A DNA stretch of 9,089 nucleotides from Dehalococcoidia bacterium (GTDB lineage Bacteria; Chloroflexota; Dehalococcoidia; Dehalococcoidales; W693). The notes beneath the pieces were generated by a model, which was given only the letters and a program-made list of their open reading frames with translations, was not told the DNA's origin and ran no database searches. Shown here one piece after another: positions 1 through 6,444 of this stretch (position 1 is its first letter; every line of letters begins with the position of its first letter). Location of the stretch: the NCBI GenBank assembly GCA_011170385.1, contig DUFE01000013.1, positions 1 through 9,089 of the forward strand, read 5' to 3'. Made by a program: the position numbers and the translations under genes.

Positions 1-342
1 AGCCTTATGGAGGAGAAGGACGAGATGTTCTACTGGGGTTGGGGTGCGGATTACCCACACCCGCAAAACTTTCTTGAGGTGCTGTTCTACAGCGGTGTCG
101 ATAACAACATCGGCGAATACAGTAACAAGGAAGTGGATGACCTGCTCGATATGGCGGGTGCCGAGCTGGATAGCGATGTAAGCTTTGAGCTGTATTGCCA
201 GGCGGAAAGGCTGCTGGTAGAAAACGCCGCCTGTATTCCTTTATGGTTCGGTAAGAACTATGTGCTGACAAAGCCATACATCAGCGGCTATAGTCTGAAC
301 CCACTGGGAGTGGCAGCGTTGAAAGGGGTTTCGATTGTGTAA
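1..342 (+). CDS. Family 5 extracellular solute-binding protein, C-terminal part (5' end outside window)
   Basis: This is the last 113 residues of a peptide-type ABC transporter substrate-binding protein (OppA/DppA class, SBP_bac_5). Proteins of this family bind oligopeptides, dipeptides, nickel or sugars outside the membrane and deliver them to a permease. The frame is open from base 1, so the true start lies upstream; the ATG at base 7 is internal. Visible family features are YWGWGADYPHPQNFLEVLF near the start, then NNIGEYSNKEVDDLLDMA, then PLWFGKNYVLTKPYISGY and a final NPLGVAALKGVSIV. These match the usual C-terminal lobe in order. Substrate cannot be told from this end. The TAA stop is only 9 nt from the 3' end of the opposing tRNA gene, and no terminator is visible in that gap. 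I see no other transporter gene in the window, so any permease and ATPase genes would lie upstream. Confidence 0.88.
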   Translation, partial: SLMEEKDEMFYWGWGADYPHPQNFLEVLFYSGVDNNIGEYSNKEVDDLLDMAGAELDSDVSFELYCQAERLLVENAACIPLWFGKNYVLTKPYISGYSLNPLGVAALKGVSIV

Positions 343-351
343 TAACTACGG

Positions 352-438
352 CGGAGGGGGTGGGATTCGAACCCACGGTTGGTTTGCACCAACAACGGTT
401 TTCAAGACCGTCACCATAGACCGCTCGGACACCCCTCC
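352..438 (-). tRNA. tRNA-Ser (anticodon UGA)
   Basis: A full class II tRNA cloverleaf can be read on the minus strand. The acceptor stem GGAGGGG (438-432) pairs with CCCCTCC (359-353), followed by discriminator G at 352, as expected for serine tRNAs. The anticodon stem ACGGT/ACCGT closes the loop CTTGAAA, giving anticodon TGA at 404-402. A long variable arm is present (6 bp stem GTTGGT/ACCAAC with a 4-nt loop, 378-393), which is diagnostic of Ser/Leu/Tyr tRNAs. The T arm is GTGGG-TTCGAAT-CCCAC. The 3' CCA is not encoded (the genomic bases read CCG), so it must be added by CCA-adding enzyme. This tRNA reads UCN serine codons, mainly UCA and UCG. Confidence 0.97.
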
Positions 439-456
439 GTAGTAAAGCCGGTAATT

Positions 457-486
457 ATTATACCCGTAAGGAAGGGAAAATACCAA
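457..486 (-). promoter_or_regulatory. Candidate sigma70-type promoter for tRNA-Ser
   Basis: On the minus strand a perfect -10 hexamer TATAAT (462-457) is preceded by TTGGTA (486-481, 4 of 6 matches to TTGACA) with an 18-nt spacer. Transcription would begin near 450, about a dozen bases before the mature tRNA 5' end at 438. Position and quality fit a tRNA promoter. It is read from sequence only. Confidence 0.6.
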
Positions 487-525
487 GAACAGGTTATACT
501 ACTATAAACAAAACATTATCATACC

Positions 526-532
526 GGAGGAG
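526..532 (+). promoter_or_regulatory. Shine-Dalgarno sequence that favours a GTG start at 539
   Basis: GGAGGAG at 526-532 abuts the in-frame ATG at 533, which leaves no usable spacer for that codon. The in-frame GTG two codons later, at 539, is 6 nt away, which is near optimal. The site therefore favours GTG 539 as the true start. Confidence 0.55.
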
Positions 533-538
533 ATGGAA

Positions 539-1204
539 GTGAGACAATATTATAAGAACGTGCAGAAGAAAATACTCGTTCAGAGGGACATAATCCGTTC
601 GCTATTGAAAGACCCCAAGGTGATAGGCGATTACTACGAAGCAATAATAGTGGATGCCGTACGTGAGAGTATATCGGAGTACTTTTCCGCCCGACGAGGT
701 GTAATTTTAGCGGAAGATGGACAGGCGAGCAGAGAGTGCGACATAATAGTCTACAGCGCTGCCGAGTACGGGCCGCTGTTCCTCTCCGGCGATATGATAG
801 TGATTAACCCGGATGCGGTCAGGTGCGTTATCCAGGTGAAGGGCACCATAAACACCGAGAACCTCAAAGACGCCATCGCCAACCTGAATGCAGTCAACAG
901 GTTAAGGCCTGGCATCTGGAAGCTAATCGTCGGCTTCAAGACCAGCATCGCCTACGAGACGTTACTGCGGATATGCGCCGAATCATGCTGCGTCAACGGC
1001 ATATTCGTTTTCTCCAGCACCAACCGCTACGAAAAAGAGGAAATATCTACGCAGATGCAGAAGTTTGTCGAGCTGCTGAAGATGATTGCCGCCCCGACGA
1101 TGTACCAGAGAAAAGACGCTGGCGAATACGTAGCGACCAAGGTCTCCGGCGAAGGCAAAGTAGAGGGCGTACCGTTTGCGGAGTGGGAAAAACCTCTTAC
1201 CTGA
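539..1204 (+). CDS. DUF6602-like protein with a PD-(D/E)XK nuclease-like pattern
   Basis: The protein has about 221 residues from GTG 539 (223 if ATG 533 is used; residue numbers here count from 533). It resembles the DUF6602 family: a helix with GDYYEAIIVDAVRE (E36), then a strand pair SRECDIIVYS (D70), then AVRCVIQVKG (Q101, K103). The E...D...QxK spacing fits the PD-(D/E)XK nuclease-like fold; QxK in place of ExK is also known in Mrr-type endonucleases. The nuclease reading is inference, and the substrate and biological role are unknown. No signal peptide or membrane segment is seen. The N-terminus is rich in Lys, Arg and Gln and probably helical. It stands alone between tRNA-Ser and serS, with no recognisable restriction, toxin-antitoxin or phage partner in the window. 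Its TGA stop lies inside the end of the convergent serS gene, giving an 8-nt overlap. Confidence 0.75.
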   Translation: MRQYYKNVQKKILVQRDIIRSLLKDPKVIGDYYEAIIVDAVRESISEYFSARRGVILAEDGQASRECDIIVYSAAEYGPLFLSGDMIVINPDAVRCVIQVKGTINTENLKDAIANLNAVNRLRPGIWKLIVGFKTSIAYETLLRICAESCCVNGIFVFSSTNRYEKEEISTQMQKFVELLKMIAAPTMYQRKDAGEYVATKVSGEGKVEGVPFAEWEKPLT

Positions 1205-2438
1205 TGACTTTCTCCCCGACGTAAGGCTGCAAAACCTCGGGGATTAAAATGCTGCCGTCGGCTTGCTGGTAGTTCTCCATTATAGCGATGACCACCCTCG
1301 GCAGCGCCAGCCCGGATCCGTTAAGCGTATGCACGAACTGCGGCTTGTCTTCCGGGGAGGGGCGGTAGCGGATGCTGGCGCGTCGTGACTGGAAATCGCC
1401 GCAGTTGGAGCAGGAGCTTACTTCCAGCCACTCGGCACAGCCCGGAGCCCACATCTCTACATCATAAGATCGAGTGGAGGCAAAGCCCAGATCTGCTGTG
1501 CACAGCTCCTTAACGCGGTAGGGCAGGCATAGCTTCTGGCAGACGTGCTCGGCATCGGCAACCATTTTATCCAGTTCCTCGTTAGAGATTTCTGGCTGGC
1601 AGAACTTGTATAACTCAACCTTATCGAACTGGTGACCTCGCTTGATGCCGCGTGTGTCCTTCCCGGCGGACATCTTCTCGCGGCGGAAGCAGGCGGTATA
1701 GGCAACGTAATAGATAGGCAGAACACCGGGTGGTATTATCTCATTGCGGTGCATGTTGGTCAGCGGCACCTCGGCGGTTGGTATAAACCACAGGTCGTCC
1801 TCCTGATCGTGGTAGAGGTTATCGGCGAACTTGGGAAGATTGCTGGAGCCGACCATGCACTCCTGCCTGACCATGAATGGGGGATATATTTCCTGGTAAC
1901 CGCGTTCTTTGTTATGCAGGTCGAGCATAAAGCTGATGATAGCCCTCTGCAAACGGGAGCCGATACCCTTGAGTACATAGAACCTGGTGCCGGAGATTTT
2001 TGCACCCCTCTCGAAGTCAATGATATCCAGCTTCTCCCCCAGTTCCCAGTGAGGCACAGGCTTGAAGTCGAATTCAGGCAGCTCTCCCCAGGAGCGGATG
2101 ATAATATTATCGTCCTCGCTTTTTCCTACCGGTACTGATGGTTGGGGAATGTTGGGTACACGCAATAGTAAGTCTCCAAGCTTAACATCGAGGCTGCTTA
2201 GACTTTCTTCAAGTGACTTTATATCATCACGTAATTGCCTGCCCTTATCGGCGGCTTCGGGCGTCCTCTGGCGGGCAATCTCCTTACGCTGGCGCCGGAG
2301 GTCGTCAAGCTCCTGTATCATCCGCCGACGATCGCTGTCCAGCTTTAGGATATCGTCAATCGGTGCGGTATCCTGCCGGCTGGCTACCGACTGGCGCACC
2401 GCTTCGGCGTTTTCGCGAATGAACTTAAGGTCAAGCAT
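1197..2438 (-). CDS. serS: Serine--tRNA ligase
   Basis: Cytoplasmic class II aminoacyl-tRNA synthetase that joins serine to tRNA-Ser using ATP; it also charges tRNA-Sec where that exists. The 413 residues match the usual bacterial length. Residues 1 to about 105 form the long antiparallel coiled-coil arm that grips the tRNA variable arm. The catalytic domain follows, with motif 1 near 179-190 (RGYQEIYPPFMV), motif 2 near 248-276 (ACFRREKMSAGKDTRGIKRG then HQFDKVEL) and motif 3 near 371-391 (TLNGSGLALPRVVIAIMENY). All class II signature residues seem intact. The ATG is preceded by AAAGGG about 9 nt upstream. It is the last gene of the minus-strand cluster, 31 nt after the methyltransferase stop, with no separate promoter seen. 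No clear terminator follows; its end overlaps the convergent nuclease-like gene. Confidence 0.97.
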   Translation of the reverse strand: MLDLKFIRENAEAVRQSVASRQDTAPIDDILKLDSDRRRMIQELDDLRRQRKEIARQRTPEAADKGRQLRDDIKSLEESLSSLDVKLGDLLLRVPNIPQPSVPVGKSEDDNIIIRSWGELPEFDFKPVPHWELGEKLDIIDFERGAKISGTRFYVLKGIGSRLQRAIISFMLDLHNKERGYQEIYPPFMVRQECMVGSSNLPKFADNLYHDQEDDLWFIPTAEVPLTNMHRNEIIPPGVLPIYYVAYTACFRREKMSAGKDTRGIKRGHQFDKVELYKFCQPEISNEELDKMVADAEHVCQKLCLPYRVKELCTADLGFASTRSYDVEMWAPGCAEWLEVSSCSNCGDFQSRRASIRYRPSPEDKPQFVHTLNGSGLALPRVVIAIMENYQQADGSILIPEVLQPYVGEKVIR

Positions 2439-2469
2439 TATCGATCGCCCTTTCTATCATATTAAACCT

Positions 2470-3159
2470 CTATAACTTTCTGCTCACCACCATAAATTCC
2501 ATGCTTCCGTATTGTATCGGTTCTTTACTATAAGGATTGGCGCCCAGTAACACCTCGAAGCTGTGCTGCTCCAGCACCCATTTTAACTCAGGGAATGTAT
2601 AGCTGCGGTCGCTGCATCCCAATGTCTTTTTTACCCCGTCTTTGCCAGTTATCTCCATTTCCATTTCCACACGGCAGGTCATCGGGTCGAATTCAGCGTC
2701 TCGAAAAAGGTTCAGGGTGGTAAGAATAAAAATCCCACGCTTTTTTAAAGACCGTTGAATGGCTTTTAATACTTTGTAGTTCTCATAGTCATCCTCAAGA
2801 AGCCCGAACGCCCCTTCGCAGAGGCAGGTGGCGGCATCAAACTCATTTTCAAAAGGAATCTCTCTGGCATCGCAGACTCTGAAATCAACCGCCACACCCT
2901 TCTCCGTGGCTGTTTTTTTGGCAGCTTCAACCATACCGGGTGACAGATCTATCCCAGTGATGTTCTTATAACCTTTGGTCGCCAGGTTAATGGCGTGACG
3001 CCCGGTACCACAACCGACGTCGAGGATTTTCATTTCGGGGTCTGTCAGGTATTCTTTTATCATCCATTCGACTTCTTTTTCAGTATCTTTGGTGAACGGG
3101 TAATCTTCGTATTCGATACCCATTTCTCCAAATAGAACTCGATACCATTCAGGATTCAT
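2470..3159 (-). CDS. Class I SAM-dependent methyltransferase, substrate unknown
   Basis: A 229-residue Rossmann-fold methyltransferase that transfers a methyl group from S-adenosylmethionine. Motif I is ILDVGCGTGRH (residues 45-55), the acidic ribose-binding end of strand 2 is GIDLSPGM (69-76), and motif II is around CDAREIPFENEFDAATC (96-112). An N-terminal helical part (1-40) and a C-terminal half with mixed strands probably make the substrate pocket, but I do not recognise a subfamily, so rRNA, protein and small-molecule substrates all remain possible. I chose ATG 3159 because it sits 4 nt after the lysS stop, as expected for coupled translation. A GTG at 3207 would add 16 residues read from inside lysS and not typical of the family. 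Sampled stretches look richer in A+T than lysS, which may indicate later insertion into the cluster. Confidence 0.88.
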   Translation of the reverse strand: MNPEWYRVLFGEMGIEYEDYPFTKDTEKEVEWMIKEYLTDPEMKILDVGCGTGRHAINLATKGYKNITGIDLSPGMVEAAKKTATEKGVAVDFRVCDAREIPFENEFDAATCLCEGAFGLLEDDYENYKVLKAIQRSLKKRGIFILTTLNLFRDAEFDPMTCRVEMEMEITGKDGVKKTLGCSDRSYTFPELKWVLEQHSFEVLLGANPYSKEPIQYGSMEFMVVSRKL

Positions 3160-3163
3160 GACT

Positions 3164-4651
3164 TCACTCGCTTTTTTCCCTGAGTTGTGGAAACAGAATG
3201 ACCTCACGGATCGCCTGATGGTTGGTGAGCAGCATCACCAGCCGGTCTATACCAACACCCAGCCCGCCTGTGGGCGGCATACCATACTCCAGTGCAAGCA
3301 GGAAGTCCTCATCTATCGTCCATTCCTCTTCGTCGTCCCCCAGGCGCTCCTTCATCTGATCCTCGAACCGCTGCCTCTGCTCGATGGGGTCGTTCAGTTC
3401 GCTGTAGGCGTTAGCAATCTCCAGACCGCCGGCATGTGCCTGAAAACGCTCCACCATCTGTTCGTTGTCTTGCTTGCTCTTAGCCAGTGGCGACATCTCG
3501 ATGGGATAGTCGAAGACGATGGTAGGCTGGATGAGCTTTGGTCTGACGAAGGTCTTAAGGAGCTCGTCAACGAGTTTTGCCCAGTTTTTCTTCGGGTCAA
3601 CCTCGATGTCTAATGAACGCATCTTTTCAACGAGCTTTTCGGTTGTCGGGAATTCAACGAAGTCAATGCCGCTATGTTCCCTGATGGCATCACGCAGGCT
3701 GATGCGCCGCCAGGGAGGCTTAAAATCTATAACGTCTTTGCCTGCCGTCGCTTTGCTATCGCCCAGGACCTGCCGACTGACAGCATAGACCATCTCTTCC
3801 AGCATAGCCATAACATCTTTATAATCGGCGTAGGCTTCGTATGTTTCCAGCATGGTGAACTCCGGGTGGTGCTGGGTGGAGACACCCTCGTTGCGGAATA
3901 TGCGTCCGATTTCATAGACCTTGTCAAAGCCGCCAACGATAAGCCGTTTAAGATGAAGCTCCAGTGCGATGCGCAGGTAAAAGTCGCGGTCGAGGGCGTT
4001 GTGGTGTGTGGTGAACGGGGTCGCCAGCGCCCCACCGACCGAAGGCTGCAGCACCGGCGTTTCCACTTCCAGAAAGCCGCGCTCGTTAAGGAAAGTGCGT
4101 ATGGCAGTGATGACCTGGCTGCGAGTCTTGAAGGTTTCTCTTGCTTCGGTATTGCTTATCAAATCCAGGTAGCGCTGGCGGTAGCGCGTTTCGACATTGC
4201 TCAACCCGTGCCACTTCTCCGGCAGGGGCTTGAGGGACTTTGCCAGAAGGGTAAAGTCTGCTACCCGAATCGTAGGTTCGCCACTCTTTGTCCGTAGGAG
4301 GGTGCCCTCCGCGCCTATAATGTCGCCTATGTCCAGGTCTTTGAATGGTCTGATCTGGTCTTTGTCGTACTTGTTTATATCCTGGAATAGTAATTGAATC
4401 TTGCCAGAGCCGTCGCGCAGGTCGGCGAAGACGCTCTTTCCCATTGAGCGGATAGCCGTAATACGCCCGGCAATGCTGACCTCTGTTTCTTTATTATTAC
4501 CAGAGGCTTCACTCTGCTTGAGCAGTTCTACAGCCTGCCCGGTAGTGTGCGTTCGCAGGTAGCGGTGGGGGTAGGGATCGGTGCCGTTTTCCTTAAGCCT
4601 CCGGAGCTTGTCCAGCCTCTGCTGCGATATATTTTCCAGCCTAGATGCCAT
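3164..4651 (-). CDS. lysS: Lysine--tRNA ligase, class II
   Basis: Cytoplasmic enzyme that charges tRNA-Lys. The 495 residues are the normal length for the bacterial class II form. The N-terminal OB-fold anticodon-binding domain covers roughly residues 55-135 (VSIAGRITAIRSMGKSVFAD). Motif 1 lies near 190-202 (ERGFLEVETPVLQ). Motif 2 lies near 246-268 (YEIGRIFRNEG, then HHPEFTMLE) and contains the ATP-binding arginine. Motif 3 is GGLGVGIDRLVML at 462-474. The stretch KPLPEKWHGLSNVETRYRQR (141-160), just before the catalytic domain, is also typical. The ATG has AGGA about 6 nt upstream. The gene follows recO after 61 nt that hold a possible promoter, and its TGA stop is 4 nt before the methyltransferase ATG. 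Confidence 0.97.
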   Translation of the reverse strand: MASRLENISQQRLDKLRRLKENGTDPYPHRYLRTHTTGQAVELLKQSEASGNNKETEVSIAGRITAIRSMGKSVFADLRDGSGKIQLLFQDINKYDKDQIRPFKDLDIGDIIGAEGTLLRTKSGEPTIRVADFTLLAKSLKPLPEKWHGLSNVETRYRQRYLDLISNTEARETFKTRSQVITAIRTFLNERGFLEVETPVLQPSVGGALATPFTTHHNALDRDFYLRIALELHLKRLIVGGFDKVYEIGRIFRNEGVSTQHHPEFTMLETYEAYADYKDVMAMLEEMVYAVSRQVLGDSKATAGKDVIDFKPPWRRISLRDAIREHSGIDFVEFPTTEKLVEKMRSLDIEVDPKKNWAKLVDELLKTFVRPKLIQPTIVFDYPIEMSPLAKSKQDNEQMVERFQAHAGGLEIANAYSELNDPIEQRQRFEDQMKERLGDDEEEWTIDEDFLLALEYGMPPTGGLGVGIDRLVMLLTNHQAIREVILFPQLREKSE

Positions 4652-4693
4652 AACTATCCTTTAAGAATGTCTAGATGGGTATTGCTGAAGGTT

Positions 4694-4722
4694 ATTATAT
4701 TTGATATCGAGGTTATAGTAAA
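4694..4722 (-). promoter_or_regulatory. Possible internal promoter for lysS
   Basis: In the 61-nt gap after recO the minus strand has TATAAT (4699-4694). TTTACT (4722-4717, 4 of 6 matches) lies 17 nt upstream, inside the last recO codons. Transcription would start near 4687 and give a leader of about 36 nt. This is the widest gap within the cluster, so separate expression of lysS, the methyltransferase gene and serS is plausible. A/T-rich sequence can mimic a -10 box by chance. Confidence 0.4.
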
Positions 4723-5498
4723 GATAACCGGCTTTTTCTGGATTGCAGCTTTAGAACCTCCAGCCATGCGGCTGACTTAATATCTTTTTCCAGTAAGAAT
4801 TTTATGTATCGTTTCATGATCCTCTCAAGCTCTACGGAGAGACTATCGTTTATATTGAGGTTGCCGGGGGCATTCAGTATATCTTTTTGCAGTAGCCTAA
4901 GAACCTCGAGACCGTTGATGGAGACAGGGTAGCTGGAGGAGCGACTGCGGCTGCATACCGGGCACAGGATGCCGCCGGCACTGGGGCAGAAGTAGCCGGT
5001 GCTGCTTTTAAGTGATATCTGGCACAGGACGCAGTGCTCAAGCTGGGGGCGGTAGCCAACCTTGCTAAGCAGGTGAAGCTCAAAGTATCGCAGCAGCAGA
5101 TCCCTGTTACCGTCGAGGCATAGCCAGTTCATCGTCTCGATAAGCAGGTCGAACAGGGATTTGTCCTCTACATGTTCAGCAGTAAACTGGTTGACCAGCT
5201 CGATAATATACAGGGCATAAGACGCCAGCCCCAGGTCGCTCTTGAGTGGCAGGAAGCCATTGATGGTCTGGCTGCCGATTATGGTATCGATATTTTTGCC
5301 TCTGGCAAGTGTAACCTGGCTGTGAGTGAGCAGCTCCAGGTGTCCCGATAGTTTGCTTTTCGGGCGGCGCACACCCTTGGCGAATCCCTGAATCTTGCCC
5401 AGATGCGGGGTGTACAGGGTAAGGATTCTATCCGCCTCGCCTAGCTTCGTCTTCCTGATAATAAAGGCTTCCGTTTGATAGCTGCGCGGTTTGGTCAT
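4713..5498 (-). CDS. recO: DNA repair protein RecO
   Basis: RecO works with RecR (and RecF) in gap repair: it displaces SSB, loads RecA on single-stranded DNA and anneals complementary strands. The 261 residues fit the family. Residues 1-80 form the N-terminal OB fold, with the typical opening YQTEAFIIRKTKLGEADRIL and FAKGVRRPKSKLSG. The helical core follows, and a zinc-binding cysteine cluster lies at C156, C159, C171, C179 and C182 (CVLC, then CPSAGGILCPVC). The C-terminal KSAAWLEVL resembles the usual RecO ending. The ATG is 6 nt after the recR stop, so the two are probably cotranscribed and translationally coupled; AGGA in the end of recR is a rather distant ribosome binding site. Adjacency of recO and recR mirrors their physical partnership. 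Confidence 0.95.
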   Translation of the reverse strand: MTKPRSYQTEAFIIRKTKLGEADRILTLYTPHLGKIQGFAKGVRRPKSKLSGHLELLTHSQVTLARGKNIDTIIGSQTINGFLPLKSDLGLASYALYIIELVNQFTAEHVEDKSLFDLLIETMNWLCLDGNRDLLLRYFELHLLSKVGYRPQLEHCVLCQISLKSSTGYFCPSAGGILCPVCSRSRSSSYPVSINGLEVLRLLQKDILNAPGNLNINDSLSVELERIMKRYIKFLLEKDIKSAAWLEVLKLQSRKSRLSLL

Positions 5499-5504
5499 CT
5501 ATTA

Positions 5505-6116
5505 CTAAAATTCCTGCCTGCCCTCCATAGCACGGGTTAGGGTAAGGTCATCGGCGTATTCCAGCTCGGTACCGAAGGGCAGACCGCGCGCCAGGCGGGT
5601 AACCTTGATTCCCAGCGGGGAAATGACCTTGTTGAGGTACATGGCCGTAGTCTCCCCCTCCATTGTGGGATTGGTGCCGATGATAACCTCGTCTATCTGG
5701 TTATTCTTCAGCCTGGATAGCAGTTCCTTTATCCTTATGTCCTCGGTGCCGACGCCTTCGGTGGGTGATATAGCGCCGTGAAGGACGTGATACAGACCGT
5801 GATAAGCGCCGACGTGCTCCAGTGCCAGTATATCCTGTGGTTGCTCGACGATGCATATTACTCTGGCATCGCGTTTGCTGTTGCAGCAGATAGGGCAACG
5901 GTCAGTATCGGAAATATTGAAACATATCGTGCAAAGCTTGGTTTTCTGCCTGAGAGATAACAACGCATCGGCCAAGGACCTGACCTGCCCTTCGGGGGCG
6001 CGCAACAGGTAATAGGTAAGCCGCTGTGCGCTCTTGGGGCCTATTCCCGGCAGACTGGAAAGCTCCTGTATCAGGCAGCTTATGGAGTCGGTACTCTCCT
6101 CCGGATTTTTATCCAA
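5505..6116 (-). CDS. recR: Recombination mediator protein RecR
   Basis: RecR forms a ring-shaped clamp and, with RecO, helps RecA replace SSB at gaps. All family parts are visible in the 203 residues: an N-terminal helix-hairpin-helix with LPGIGPKSAQRLTYYLL (22-38), a zinc finger with C62, C65, C74 and C77 (CTIC...CPIC), a Toprim domain starting ICIVEQPQDILALE (87-100), and the C-terminal GLPFGTELEYADDLTL (178-193). The start codon is TTG at 6116. It is supported by a strong AAGGAG 6 nt upstream, and no ATG or GTG lies in this frame near the expected N-terminus. The gene follows ybaB after 19 nt and precedes recO by 6 nt, in the widespread dnaX-ybaB-recR order. Confidence 0.96.
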   Translation of the reverse strand: MDKNPEESTDSISCLIQELSSLPGIGPKSAQRLTYYLLRAPEGQVRSLADALLSLRQKTKLCTICFNISDTDRCPICCNSKRDARVICIVEQPQDILALEHVGAYHGLYHVLHGAISPTEGVGTEDIRIKELLSRLKNNQIDEVIIGTNPTMEGETTAMYLNKVISPLGIKVTRLARGLPFGTELEYADDLTLTRAMEGRQEF

Positions 6117-6122
6117 TTCTGA

Positions 6123-6128
6123 CTCCTT
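6123..6128 (-). promoter_or_regulatory. Shine-Dalgarno sequence supporting the TTG start of recR
   Basis: The minus strand reads AAGGAG at 6128-6123, followed by a 6-nt spacer and then TTG at 6116. This near-consensus site at ideal distance is the main reason for placing the recR start on the uncommon TTG codon. Confidence 0.7.
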
Positions 6129-6135
6129 CCCGGCC

Positions 6136-6444
6136 TTAATCGGTTATCCCTGGGATTTTCATACCGCCGGTCAGCTTGCCTAGCTTCTCATCGGCGAGTT
6201 TCTTGGCTTTGTCCAGAGCGTCGGTTACTGCCTTGAATACCAGTTTCTCCAGTTGTTTTGAATTGTTGGGGTCAATGACATCGGGTAATATTTTAATGGA
6301 CAGGATTTTCTGGCTGCCGCTGGCGGTTACCCTGACGGCTCCGTTGCCGGACTCTGCCTCGACGGTCATCTTTGCCAGCTCCTTCTGGGTCTTCTGGAGC
6401 TTGGACTTCAACTCCATGGCTTGCTTGATCATAGAAAAGTTCAT
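6136..6444 (-). CDS. ybaB: YbaB/EbfC family nucleoid-associated protein
   Basis: A 102-residue DNA-binding protein of the YbaB/EbfC family, which forms a tweezer-like dimer and coats or bends DNA. Visible features are the N-terminal amphipathic helix (residues 4-28, MIKQAMELKSKLQKTQKELA), the conserved strand VEAESGNGAVRVTASGSQKI (28-47) and the C-terminal helix with KLVFKAVTDALDKAKKLADE (67-86), followed by LTGGMKIPG. GGAGG lies 4 nt before the ATG, inside the end of dnaX. The ATG overlaps the dnaX TGA stop in an ATGA arrangement, so translation is likely coupled. Its fixed place between dnaX and recR across bacteria suggests a link to replication or repair, but its precise job is unsettled. 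Confidence 0.94.
   Translation of the reverse strand: MNFSMIKQAMELKSKLQKTQKELAKMTVEAESGNGAVRVTASGSQKILSIKILPDVIDPNNSKQLEKLVFKAVTDALDKAKKLADEKLGKLTGGMKIPGITD

Noticed and set aside
1214..1242. CCCCGA/TCGGGG hairpin after the nuclease-like gene as a terminator
   Set aside because: A 6-bp stem with a 17-nt loop and no T-tract on the plus strand; it lies in serS codons and is likely chance.
1632..2138. 168-residue plus-strand open frame antisense to serS
   Set aside because: It is fully inside the conserved serS catalytic domain on the other strand; no family resemblance or ribosome binding site was seen.
2470..3207. Methyltransferase starting at GTG 3207 (245 residues)
   Set aside because: The added 16 residues come from inside lysS. 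ATG 3159, 4 nt after the lysS stop, is a better coupled start.
3674..4297. 207-residue plus-strand open frame antisense to lysS
   Set aside because: It is an antisense shadow of lysS with cysteine- and phenylalanine-rich, non-domain-like translation.
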